Below are positions 46,943-58,262 of a DNA stretch of 64,000 nucleotides, in pieces. Below the pieces are notes generated by a model. The model did no database searches. It was not told where the DNA came from and was given only the letters and a program-made list of their open reading frames with translations. Position 1 is the first letter of the stretch; each line of letters starts with the position of its first letter. Made by a program: the position numbers and the translations under genes. Source of the DNA: Heterobasidion occidentale (taxonomy: Eukaryota; Basidiomycota; Agaricomycetes; Russulales; Bondarzewiaceae); the NCBI GenBank assembly GCA_039111635.1, contig JBCAQO010000004.1, positions 1,674,001 through 1,738,000 of the forward strand, given 5' to 3'.

Positions 46943-48849
46943 ATGCTCAGGCTCCACAATCCCTCAGCACCCTTCCTCAGGGTCTCCAGCGCCGTAAAAA
47001 AGGCTCTGGCCGCTCAGAAGAGCATCGTCGTGCGTGCAGCTCGCCTCCCCCAAGATCAGCTCACCGAATCCACTCTTAGAGCGCGCCCGCCGCCGCACCA
47101 TGTCAAAAGAGGCATCACACCCAATTCGTCCGCCCTGCGTCCTTCGCGGCAGCCCGAAAACCTCACCCACCGCCCTTGCCTGAGATTGCCGAGACGCCCA
47201 CGAGAAATCCCGAGCTCCCGACCAGCAGCGCAAACGAGAGGGAGGTGTTCATTCACTGGGATGGGGCTAATTGGTCCAGATTGTAAGCCCTAGAATTCGA
47301 CGCGACGAGCTCGCCAGGTCCTTACCCTCCGCCAGTCACAATATTTGGCTGCGAGACCACTGCCGCTGCTCCGACTGCTTCCACCCGACGACGAAGCAGC
47401 GCCTGGTCGACACGTTCGAGGCAAGCTCTGTCCCATCTGAATAGAGACCACGGCCGTAATCAATGATTAAAAACTCAGATCCCTCCAGATCTGGAGCCCG
47501 CATCCGTCGAGTCGAAGCCGGAGGGCCTGCAAGTGACCTGTGCGCGACATCTTCTGTATGATTGCGGCCTTCGATTTATGATGTTTGCTCTCAAGGGCCA
47601 TCGCCATCTCAACCTCATATATCTCTATACCCATGGTCATGGCTGCGCCAGAATCGATACGACCCACCAGTGACGCAGGCAGCAAATGAGTACGTTATCC
47701 AGTGGCGCCCTTTTTCCATGCTGATTTTTTCGAATCCTCTCAGAAAGGTCCTCTGGGGATCAGGAATCGTCCAAGATCCGCCCACCGTCCCGTACGACGA
47801 GGTCATGGCGAAAGACGGACATGGCCTGTACAAGTGGCTGAGCAGAATCGTAAGAGAGCCTTGATTCATAGCCAGGGCCGTTGACTGACGCACGCCCGTC
47901 AAACAGCACAAGTTCGGTTTCTGCTTCGTCTCTGGTGTACCCGAAACACCAGAGGCGACTGAAGAGCTGTCACGATGCATTGGGTTCATCCGAGAAACAC
48001 ATTGTAAGTTATTAGGGCTGGCTGCACTGCAGGCCGCGCGCTGACACCGTGGTGTAGATGGCGCGTTCTGGGACTTCACCGCGGACCTCGCCCGCGGAGA
48101 CACTGCATACACAAACATGGCGCTCAGCGCCCACACCGACAACACCTACTTCGTGCGTCCGATCTTCCGCCTTCGCATTATTCGATATTGACGCCCACGG
48201 CAGACCGATCCCTGCGGCGTCCAGCTCTTCCACCTTCTCTCGCACACCGACGGCACAGGCGGCGCGACGCTCCTCGTCGACGGCTTCTACGTCGCCTCGA
48301 TCCTCAAAGAGCTGCACCCCGACGTCTACCACCTGCTCTCCGCCATCCCCGTCCCCGCGCACGCCGCCGGCGAAGAAGACACGTTCTACCAAGCCACGCG
48401 GTCCGTCCTCGGGCACGATTCGGTCACCGGCGAGCTCAAGTCCGTGCGGTGGAACAACGACGATCGCAGTGTGCTTCGCGACGTGCCGGCGGGGAGCATG
48501 CTGCGGTGGTACGACGCCATGCGGACGTGGAACAAGTTCCTCACGAGCCCCGACTCTGAGTACTGGGTACAGCTCGCCCCTGGTACCGCCGTCGGTACGC
48601 CCGCTCGCTGATGTCGCGTTTTCTCGTGTGTTCATCGCCCCCTCTTTGACAGCGGTCGACAACCATCGCGTCCTCCATGGCCGATCCGCATTCACGGGCA
48701 CCCGCCGCATGTGCGGGGCCTACATCGGCGCGGACGAGTTCCGTTCCCGTCTGAGCGTCTTGGCTGAACGCTTCGGCGAGAACGAAGCGGAGAATGGGTC
48801 CCGAGACGTGCCTGATGCGAGACGAGGAGTGTGGAGCGTTGGGCTATGA
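46943..48849 (+). CDS. Trimethyllysine dioxygenase (carnitine biosynthesis)
   Basis: Fe(II)/2-oxoglutarate enzyme that hydroxylates N6-trimethyllysine, the first step of carnitine synthesis, in mitochondria. Nine exons fit in phase: 46943-47029, 47080-47282, 47336-47420, 47479-47539, 47596-47849, 47907-48003, 48058-48152, 48204-48594, 48653-48849, giving 489 residues. The N-terminus is basic (presequence). The zinc-type N-terminal domain is WLRDHCRCSDCFHPTTKQR. Iron ligands are HTD in LSAHTDNTYF and the His of DNHRVLHGRSAF; the 2-oxoglutarate Arg is in GTRRMCGAYIG. Exon 3 ends with a GC donor (GCAAGC at 47421), giving TFE joined to IPPDL as in homologues. The HGRSAFTG...RRMCGAY pattern distinguishes it from gamma-butyrobetaine dioxygenase, though not with total certainty. 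Confidence 0.9.
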
Positions 48850-49083
48850 TACTGTCCGATTTCTGCCATGAGTTGAGTTGACGATGCCGTGAAGGCTCTA
48901 TCTAGTGTTGTACGCTACAGGATGCTGCGCTCTGTAACACCGTACTAGGGTTAGGGGTGAAAAGTCGGCCTATCGGAGGTCTTCAGTTTCGGAGCGCAGG
49001 CTTCCACCTCCACAACCTTTTGAACGCACTTGAAAAGTGGAAGGGCGGCCTGCAGTCTGCTATTTCTGCCCTCCAAGACGGCC

Positions 49084-51347
49084 ATGCGCGCCCAAACCAT
49101 GCATTCGTTCTGGAGGTCAGCCGCTCCATGGACCCGCCACCGCGCGCTCAGGCATTTTGCGACCGCGGCCGAGCGCGCGAGGGTCCCTCAGACGATCATC
49201 GAGAAGGTCGTCCAGAAGTACGCCGTGGGCCTGCCCGAGGGCAAGGTCGTCAAAGCGGGCGACTATGTCATGATCCACCCCGAACATGTCATGACCCACG
49301 ACAACACAGGCCCCGTCATATCCAAGTGCGTCCCGCCCTTCCAGTGCCCACGCATGCGTTCGCAATAACAGCGCACGCGCACCAGGTTCAAGTCCATCGG
49401 CGCAAAGCGCATACACAGCCCGTCGCAGCCGGTATTCACCCTCGACCACGACGTCCAGAACAAGTCGGAGAAGAACCTCGCCAAGTACGCCAGCATCGAG
49501 GTGTTCGCGCGCCAGCACCGCATCGACTTCTACCCCGCCGGGCGCGGGATCGGCCACCAGGTCCTCGTCGAGGAAGGCTATGCCTTTCCCTACACGCTCA
49601 CCGTCGCGTCGGACAGCCACAGCAACATGTACGGCGGCGTCGGGTGCGTGGGCACGCCCATAGTCCGCACGGACGCCGCGGCGATATGGGCGACGGGGAA
49701 GACGTGGTGGCAGGTCCCCCGCATGGTCAACGTCGAGCTGCGCGGCAGGCTGGCGCCCGGGGTGACAGGCAAGGACGTGATCGTCGCGCTGTGCGGCTCG
49801 TTCAACCAGGACGAGGTGCTCAACGCCGCCATCGAGTTCACCGGCGACGGCATCGCGGCCTTGTCCGTCGACGATCGCCTGACCATCGCGAACATGACCA
49901 CCGAGTGGGGCGCGCTCGCCGGGGTGTTCCCCGTCGACGACGTGACGCTGCGGTGGTACGAGAGCGCGCTCACGAAGATCGAACGCAGGACTTTCCCTTC
50001 CCCCGACGCCTCTATCCCCCCGCCTCCCGAACACCCGCGCATCAACCGTGGCCGACTCGACGCTCTCCGGGCCGCACCCCTCTCTTCCGATGAGAGCGCG
50101 GAATACGCTTCGCACCTCGTCCTGGACCTCTCCACGCTCGTCCCACACGTCTCCGGCCCGAACAGTGTCAAGGTCTCCACGCCGTTGCCCGTCCTCGAGT
50201 CCGCGAAGATCCCGATCCAGAAAGCCTACCTCGTCAGCTGCACCAACTCCCGCGTCTCAGACATCGCCGCCGCCGCGGCCGTCGTGCGCGGGCACAAGAT
50301 CGCACCCGGCGTCGAATTCTACATCGCAGCCGCGAGCTCCGCCGTGCAGCAGGAGAGCGAGCGCCTCGGCGACTGGGAAACGCTCATTACGAGCGGCGCG
50401 AAGGTCCTCCCAACGGGCTGCGGGCCCTGTATCGGCCTCGGGACCGGGCTCTTGGAGGAGGGCGAGGTGGGAATCAGCGCGACGAACAGGAACTACAAGG
50501 GACGCATGGGCCACCCGAACGCGCAGGCGTACCTCGCCAGCCCGGCTGTCGTCGCCGCGAGCGCCGTCAGGGGATACATCTGCAGCCCGGACTCGCTGGA
50601 CCCCGCCGCGCTCCCGCCCGCGGGGGCGCCGGTGTTCTCCGTCTCCGCGCCCGAGTCGCAGCCTGCGTCTGCGGGCGCGCCTCCCGCGAGCGAGCTCCTC
50701 GTGCCCGGCTTCCCCTCCACGTTCGCGGGCACCCTGCTCTTCGCCCCCCAGGACAACCTGAACACCGACGGCATCTACCCCGGGAAATACACGTACCAGG
50801 ACGACATCACGCTCGCGCGCCAGGCCGAGGTCGTGATGGAGAACTACGACCCCGTCTTTGCCCCGCTCGTCGCGTCGATCTTGAAGGACGACCCCGAGCG
50901 CGCAGCGGCGGGGCCCGGCGTGAAGCGCGGCGTCGTCCTCGTCGCGGGGTACAACTTCGGCACGGGCTCGTCGCGCGAGCAGGCCGCGACGGCGCTCAAG
51001 GCGGCGGGCGTCCCGCTCGTCGTCGCGGGCTCGTTCGGGGACATCTTCAAGCGGAACGCGATCAACAACGGGCTCGTGTGCGTCGAGAGCCCCGCGCTCG
51101 TCGCGGACCTCACGCGCGCGTACGCGCGGGGCGGCGCGCGCGGCGCCGGGGGCGTGGACGGGGCCTGACGGTGCACGGCGGCTTGGAAATCACGGTCGGC
51201 ATGGCGGACGGGGAGGTCGTCGTCGCTGGATTCGAGGGCGGGGCGAAGACGTATCGGATCAAGCCTGTGGGCGCTAGCGTGCAGGAGCTGTGGATCTGTG
51301 GAGGGTTGGAGGGGTACATCTTAAAATCCATCGAGGCTGATGCTTAG
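49084..51347 (+). CDS. LYS4: Homoaconitase, mitochondrial (C-terminus frame-shifted)
   Basis: 4Fe-4S hydro-lyase of the alpha-aminoadipate lysine pathway, mitochondrial. Exon 1 is 49084-49325 ([16 protein letters not shown]..., presequence) and exon 2 starts at 49386. Signature patches: [25 protein letters not shown], and the cluster cysteines in [10 protein letters not shown] and [12 protein letters not shown]. The swivel domain has [21 protein letters not shown] and [14 protein letters not shown]. In this frame a TGA stops at 51166-51168 after about 674 residues. The expected ending (VHGGLEITV ... [11 protein letters not shown]) continues one frame over, to 51345-51347. No AG acceptor lies near the shift, so a single-base insertion/deletion within the G/C run at about 51125-51165 is the likely cause. 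Very high GC at third positions creates long false frames on the other strand (49117-50148). Confidence 0.93.
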
Positions 51348-51573
51348 ATGGATCTTTCAACACGCAAAAGTTTGTATCTAGGGGGCGGTGCCGGGAGTTA
51401 TATGTCCACGGCCCGCAATGTAATATTGTATCAATACAAGTGGGTATAGGGTGCTGGAAGTGCCAATAAAGAATGAAAATGTACCGGCATCACGAACCAG
51501 GTGAAGAAACGAATCGAGTTTCTTCGAGTATACAACGGATCAAAGGCACTAGTAGTAAAATTAAGCGATCGGG

Positions 51574-53286
51574 TCAACGCGGACCATAGTCGATGATGAC
51601 TTTCACTGCGATGAGAAGGGTATCTATGAGGCGCTCGGAGATATCCAGGGGCGTTTCGTCGGCGTTCTTGCAGCCCACGCTGAAAAATTGCGTGCCCGAG
51701 GATGGTAGCAAAGCAGACGCCATAGACCTGTTGTGGACGAAACTGCTAGAGGGGTGGGGTATGTGAGTAGATCCGTCCGGGTAGGACGACCAGGCGGAAG
51801 GCGATGAGTCGATGAAGTATCGAGGATCGCCGGTGGGCGAGTGCCTTGCGTTTGGGTGCCATCCAGGGACCGAGAAGTCAGACGGTGGTGGAGGGGGGTA
51901 TGGAGAGGTACATCGACAGGAAGAGGATACGGGTTGTGGTTGCTCGAACTCACATCGACGGACATAGGGGGAGGGGTGGCGAGTGGGATGAAAGGGGAGG
52001 GGGAGCGAGTGGGATGAAAGGGGGAGGGGGAGCGAGTGGGATGAAAGGGGGAGGGGGAGCGAGTGGGATGAAAGGGGAAGGGGGAGCGATTGGGATGAAA
52101 GGGGGAGGGGGAGCAAGTGGGTTAAGAGGAGGAGGGTTCGCAGGTGGGGAAAATGGCGTTTCTGCTTGGAAAGAGACACCAAAAGACCATGCAGGGGCTG
52201 TCCTAATCAGCTCAGGATGGGCAGCTGGGCGCGAGTAAGCCGGAATTGTCGGCGCTTGTGCTGGGGGAGGGTTAAGGGGTGGTTGCATCGGAGACAAGGA
52301 TGATCCCGACGAAAAGGTATATTCAACTAATTGCATCGGAGGCGCAGGGGGTCCTGTCAGTGGACACTGATGGGGACAACATGCAAGTCTATTCTTTGTC
52401 TGGGGTATGGTTATTGGCTTTCTGCGCTCCGCTGTTCTGATTCTGGCCTTGATGTGGGCCCATCCTATGCACCACAAGATCACACATACAAGTCCAGATC
52501 AGATGCGTGAGAAACACCATGAAAGTACAACTTGCCGGTTCGCAATACCTCCTGCATGTCCGGAGATGCGAAGTCCTCCACGGACACGATACAAACATCG
52601 ACGGCACGCAGCAACTCGGTGGTTTTCCGCACTTTTTTCAAAGCTGCGCTGGGTTCACTGCGATTTTGCCGGGTCATATTGGCCTCAATCTTCATCAGAT
52701 GGGTAATGAAGCGCTGGATGGCTGTACGAATGAACTGCCTGTCATAACACGGCTCCTCAGGCACTCTGCAGTCAAATGATGTCAATCAACGACCTAGGAT
52801 ATCAGTCCAAAAGGGCTCACAGTCGTGATAGATATCCCATGCTGAACATGAGGGGGGAAGAGAAGAGGGAAATGTCGTGGTGCAAACAAACCGCAGCGTA
52901 TTTATCTTATTCTGTGGCCGTTGATCATACTCTTTGTTTGTAAATTGAAGCCCAAAGCCCGGCACCTTGCTAGGATTTGCGTAATGAGTCATCGGGCTGA
53001 GTTGGCCACTCACACCCGCTGTCTTCGGGTCGTTTCTGGTGGCCCAGGCTCAAGTCCAAGTACTAGAGCATTGAAAATGTCAGATAAACAGAGGCGTGCT
53101 CACAAAGAATGCGGTACTCTTCTTGCCTTGTGGACTCCCACCATTTACCGAATCATGAGAGCGAGGGACGCTAGGAATTGCCTTTACAGCCCCTGGCCCG
53201 TCTTCTGGGGAGAGCCACAGGTTGAAGACCCAGATGACACGACGAATCCATCTATCTCGAAGGGGTGGAGGAATCGCTGAAAACAT
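51574..53286 (-). CDS. Unidentified protein with 9-residue Pro-rich repeats
   Basis: I do not recognise this gene. Exon-like pieces run from about 53286 (SAIPPPLRDRWIRRVIWVF, and GTGAGC donor after KKSTAFF) through 52950-52800 (VPGFGLQFTNKEYDQ ... DIYHDCEPFWTDIL), 52760-52490 (VPEEPCYDRQFIRTAIQRF ... EPSAALKKVRKTTELL), into a Pro-rich segment (52480-52130), tandem 9-residue repeats of the type PPPPFIPLA (52114-51981), and a C-terminal part ending DTLLIAVKVIIDYGPR at 51574. The sequence just before the repeats and the C-terminal part are in different frames. The 26-nt repeat unit at 51981-52006 could account for the shift. The globular N-terminal two thirds look like a conserved intracellular helical protein. 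Exon borders and start are uncertain. Confidence 0.5.
51981..52114 (+). repeat. 27-nt tandem repeat, five units, one of 26 nt
   Basis: Units starting GAGTGGGATGAAAGGGG occur at 51981-52006 (26 nt), 52007-52033, 52034-52060, 52061-52087 and 52088-52114 (27 nt each), with a decayed sixth copy after. On the minus strand they encode 9-residue repeats in the unidentified gene. The short unit lacks one G of the G-run. Confidence 0.92.
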
Positions 53287-54206
53287 GGACCCATCCGGCT
53301 CATCTTGGAGCGGATCCAGATGCGAAGCACTAATATGACCGGAAAAATGGACACGAGGCCTTGACGCTATGTATGATTTGTGAAGTGGATCTTGCCCGGG
53401 TATGAGGACACCTTACTCGAAGGGTCATCCAAGTTGCGGAGAAGGAACCTAGCATTATAGGAAGGCCGAAGATATCAGCTTACCCAGCGCTAGTAGGACC
53501 GTATTTGCAATGCGGACTATTTAATCTGTGGAAATCATGCTATCCCCGTGTACGATACCTGTACTAGTGTGGCTAGACAGCCAAGTATACTGTACGCCTG
53601 AAATTTTATGGCATGGCTGTGCCCAAACTACGGTCCCGGATCAACGTGGACATGTTCTCGCTATCTGTTTTTTCCTGGACAACGGGGTTCGGATAATTGT
53701 GTGGAGTAGTCTGAAGTCTCTACATCCACTTCTCGCAGCAGAAGACATATCTATGTGAGCAAACCACGTAAGTAGCGGTGTTGGAGCATAGACAATACTT
53801 ATGTACTAATGACTTTTACTTAGCGCCTGAGCAATGTCAACTCCAAGCGGTGATCTGACAGGATCCGACTCAGTGCCTATGTCGTTGACGCATTCCCTGG
53901 TCGTATCGTGGAGTTTGAAATCTTCCACTTACAGCTAGATAGCTGTGTCTATAGAACAGAGCTGGCGAAGATAGACGCAGGATGAGCTTAGTGGCGGGAA
54001 TGGGGAGTAGATACCAAGACAGATGGGAATAACGCCGCGGAGCACTGCCTGAGCAGCCCTCAGAGAGTCGGATCGCGTATGTCGGACTCGCGATACTTCG
54101 CTGGAACGTGAAAGGTCTTCTTAGGTTCAGGAAGCTGTGAAAGAGACGTCATGATGACCCGATGATATACAAATTACAGAGATAACCTACATCACAATTC
54201 TGAAGC
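53287..54206. other. Spacer upstream of unidentified gene / downstream of TTI1
   Basis: About 900 bases with no supported gene. It should contain the promoter of the minus-strand unidentified gene and the TTI1 3' end. The plus frame at 53528-53758 has no recognisable features. Confidence 0.4.
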
Positions 54207-57200
54207 CTATGCTACGTCGCTGTCGGAGGCATCGGATGGTAGAATATGCATTACATTGCCTTTGATGTCCCATTTCCCCTCTGTCAAAAATGCCATTGAA
54301 CTGCCCACAGCCCCCATCGTCGAACAAAGAGCTAACCAGACTACGTCTTCATTTTTCTCTGCGATAGCAATGTAAAACCCTCTGGCGCAACTTTGCAGCT
54401 CCTCGTGTGCGTGGCGGTGTAAGAACCGCCGAAAAGCCAACAGCATCTCCCATGTCGCCGCATCCTTCATCTGGACATTCTTGACCGTCGCTGCCATTGT
54501 TCTCAAGATCGCCCGGTATAGTCGGTGCGAATGCGTGTATGCCGACTCTGTCCCAGAGGAGGCCGTTCCCCGCCTCGTGAGAGCGCTTTTCGAATCGGCC
54601 TCATCGAGTTTACCCAGGAGCAGTTTGAAACGCGGCCAGACATCGTCCCAGATGCGTTGAAACATAAATGATCCGACATGGGTTGATAACGACTCCACCA
54701 GCATAGCCGCGGCGCTCACTACGAAGGTCTCCGTGTCCGCCAGCCTGTTCAGAATGAAAGGCCATGCTTGATGGATGGACGGAAGCAATGCAGACTCCGG
54801 AAGGACAGAGACAGAGGAACTCAGTAGGGTAAGAATTCGTGCTCGGATGAGCGGTGATCCATGAGTGATGAAATACATCGACCGAGAAACGATTTGCTTC
54901 GTCAGTACTTGGGTAGGGGTCGCAGGAGGCTCGGTATTGGGATCGTTCGCCTTGGTATCTGTGTCTTCTTTCTCTGCCTCCTTTCCCGCACCCCAGTCAA
55001 TCCGAGGAGCGGGACCGTAATCAGTTTCGTCTTCATCTGCGTTCTGCGGATCATTTCTGCGTGTATACCAAAGCACGAAAGAGTCCAGCCGTCCGCTGTC
55101 TGGAGGCGATACAGAACTTGATACTATGTCCTCCTCGCGGGTGACATGGGTCTCGTCGTCTTCTTCGATGACTCTGACAACTTCACCCAGGACGTCGACA
55201 AGGCCTTCCACAATGACACTATAGCCGTGATACTCGTCTAGCCGATCGAAACACTCTTCAACGACATCGCCTGCCTTTTGAACAACGTCGCGGCCCACAA
55301 GGCGGACGAGGACGGCGAGGACCTTTGTCGCGTCGAGGTCAAGCCTTTGACGAGTTAACCGACGCGAGACTGCATCGAGCGCATAATCAAAATTGGAGAG
55401 CAGAAGATTGGCTGGCGAGGCAAAAGACATGCTAGAAGAGATGAAGCTGAGGGCAGCCAAGCCTGTAGTGGATAAGTGGAGATCGAGCGATACGATGGAG
55501 TGCAGGACAGGATAGAGGGTGGAAAGAAGCATTGGCGTGAACCGCACCTCCATGATACCAGCCGCGAGGGAGAGCAAGTGAAGGGAGAGAGCTTTGTGCA
55601 ATTGATGCTGGGAAGTCGGACGGCCCGCAGATGCAGAAAGTGAAGGGGCACCAGCAGTACCAACTTGCAGTGAAGGATCCAGGACGATCAACCCCTTGAT
55701 ATGCTCAGTGACAGAAACTTCGTCCTGAGAATCTTCCGGGATTTTTGTAGAAAGACCCAAGAAATCATCTACGTCCCACAAGTCCGAGATGCTCCTCGCG
55801 ATTCCACGAGCGACTTGTCGTACTCTCCGGTCCTGAATTCGTTGCACACCGTCGCCGACGTCAGAAGTGGAAAGAGAGACGCCAGAAACGCCCTCTAGAA
55901 GTCGGCAAGCACACCATAGGGAAGCGGCCCCTTTAGAATCTCTTCTGCTCCTACCTAGGCTTAAGAACCACTCCACCGAATAGAGGCACTCGTCGCCTGC
56001 CGCCTGCCCTAAAGCGCGAAGCATCCGCTCCAAAGCGTCTTGCGTAGATCGTGTCGCTGTGTATTTAAGGGTTATTTCCGGGAAGACCATTGATGCAGAA
56101 CCACCTGGGTCATTCTCGAGTAGAAGTTGCGCTGATGAAGTGCCTGTTACGGTAACTGCTGGTGCGTCGAATTCTAACACTGACAATAGGCGCCATCCCC
56201 ATTTCTCGATACCACCCATCGGTCCTAGTAGTTTTCCGAGCCCAGAAGAAACCAAAGCCAGACCCTTGGTCGTGTCGGTAATAGCGAGAAGACATGCAGC
56301 TTCGATTTGACCTGCGACATGCTCAACTTTGGCATCAGAATGGGAACTCACCAGCCGAGGGAGGGTAGCGAGATTGTCACGCGTCGTTTGCAGTAACGTC
56401 TGGAGAAGAGAATGCCGAATCTCTGGGGGTTGAAGGAAAAGTTGGCTGAGAGATTCTTTAGTATATATGGATACCGACGGAAACTGTGATTGCGATAAAG
56501 ATAGAAGAAACGAAAGTAGGAGCGGCTGTGTTTGTGGCATGGAAAGTGGTGTGGCAGCGAGAATGGATGTAGAAAACACGGAGAAGGCACGCAGTGCAAC
56601 CGGCGTCGGGTGGGATACAAGGGGTGTCAGAGTCTTGAGAGCCATGAGCAGCTGGGAGGATGTAGCGCGCAACCATGTCGAAGTTCGATGGACCGAAAAG
56701 GGTTTGCTGTCGACTTGAGCTTCTGACGTGTCGCTCAAGAGGTCGGCAAGGTCGTCTAAATCTGTGATGCCCCTCACCGCACCCTCCCTTAGACATATGT
56801 CATCACCAATGGATCTGATGATTACCTCCTGCATGACCGCTAGTGCCTCAACAACTATGTCGCCATTGGCCCATCCCTTGGAGGAGGAGATGCCCAAAGA
56901 AATCCGTGTCATCGCGCTCACGACTCCCGGAAGAATAGATGGTACAAATCCGTCAGTAGAATAGTGCGCGATGAGGATGTGCAAAGCACGGAGAGAATGC
57001 TTTTGGAGATTTGTGTGTGAGGATCCTGCGGTGATGATCAAAGAATTTATGGTCTGGCCTAGAATGGGTATGAAGTGACTAGATTCCGCGTGATTCTTCA
57101 ATCGACTCAAGATGTCGCGGGCGGGAGAAGGATGAATGGAAGGTAATGTGAGATCTTCAGTGTCCCCTCGATCCCGCGTAAGGGCGACAAGGCATCGAAC

Positions 57201-57668
57201 GGCGGACTCCTTCGTTTCGTCGGCCCTGGATTTCTCTTTGCTCTCGATGCACCCAATCACTGCCCCACATAGCATAAAAACCTGCTCCCATGCACGGATG
57301 TCGCAGTCCCACCACCAGCTTTCGCACAGAATGCAAAGCGCGTCAAACAATCTCTCCATGACTTGGTCCGGAATCGCTGAAGGGGGGTTTCGACGTAGCA
57401 TCGACGTCAGAGGAAACATAGTGTACGATACCAGAGGCAACTCCAAGGTGTAGCCTGATACGTGCAATTCCTGTAGCATCTCATTTAAACGAGATAGAAG
57501 GGATAGCACGCGAGGAACTTGTGTCGGTGTCAAAAGCGAGTGTTCCAGCAGAGGCACGCATATTGTTTTCAGCTTGAAAACACAGAAATCAAATTCAATA
57601 ATCGGTGGCAATTCTTAAAGAGAATAAAATACCTGTCGAAAAGCATCCTGGGATGTCATAGACGTCAT
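54207..57668 (-). CDS. TTI1: TELO2-interacting protein 1 (Tti1), HEAT-repeat protein
   Basis: Scaffold subunit of the Tel2-Tti1-Tti2 complex, a co-chaperone that stabilises PI3K-like kinases such as TOR, ATM and ATR. A 12-codon first exon (57668-57633, MTSMTSQDAFRQ) is joined by a 60-nt intron (GTATTT donor, TTCAAG acceptor) to one exon of 1122 codons (57572-54207), about 1133 residues in all. Near the N-terminus, LKTICVPLLEHSLL, a YTMFPL patch and the WWWDCDIRAWEQVFMLCGAVIG block fit fungal Tti1. The rest is an all-helical alpha-solenoid of leucine-rich HEAT-like repeats with an acidic linker near 55000. The long near-intronless exon is exceptional in this intron-dense window. The assignment rests on overall pattern and conserved patches rather than a catalytic motif. 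Confidence 0.8.
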
Positions 57669-58262
57669 GGAGGGCAGTTGTTTGCCTATTCAAAAAGTTC
57701 GACCTCGTTGAAAGGAGACTCAGTGCTATCACAAAGCTCACGGGCCGCAATGCAGATCGCGTATGCCTATAGGTTCTATGTGAAGCACCGGAGATTTATG
57801 CATGGAAAAATAGGGATCATCGCAACACACAACTTTGGCACTTCAACCTTTCACTGCCAAAAACGCGTGCGTCACGGCGTGACAAGTCGCCAAGCCGAGT
57901 CCTGCCGCGGGCCGAGTCAAAGCTTGACAATTGACCATCCCTCTCCTCCGTCCCACTTCCGACCCTGCCTCTTTCCGAACTCCCATTAACGCGTTTGCCA
58001 CCCTCCAGCTTTAGATTTACCTCCACACCTTTAAGGGAACATACTAGGCCGTCATTATTTCTTTCCTCCACAGCTTAGAGGGCGGGAACATCACGGTTTG
58101 CTCGCCGTCGCTGATACTGCAACTCGGGCGACCAGGAATCGAGGCGACCTCCCACAACTTTGTTGCGCCGTAATCACTCCTCAGGATGCTACGCTATAGA
58201 CTTTAAGCTTCTAGATTGACTCTTAAGGCTTCCTGCAATATTTAAATTAAACATATTTCGTC
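57669..58262. promoter_or_regulatory. Divergent promoter region TTI1 / ABZ1
   Basis: About 590 bases between divergent start codons, carrying both promoters and leaders. AT-rich TTTAAATTAAAC precedes the ABZ1 ATG. No coding exon seen. Confidence 0.5.

Noticed and set aside
49117..50148. Antisense open frame of 343 codons opposite homoaconitase
   Set aside because: It is explained by the high third-position GC of the sense gene, has no domain features, and its composition is that of a shadow frame.
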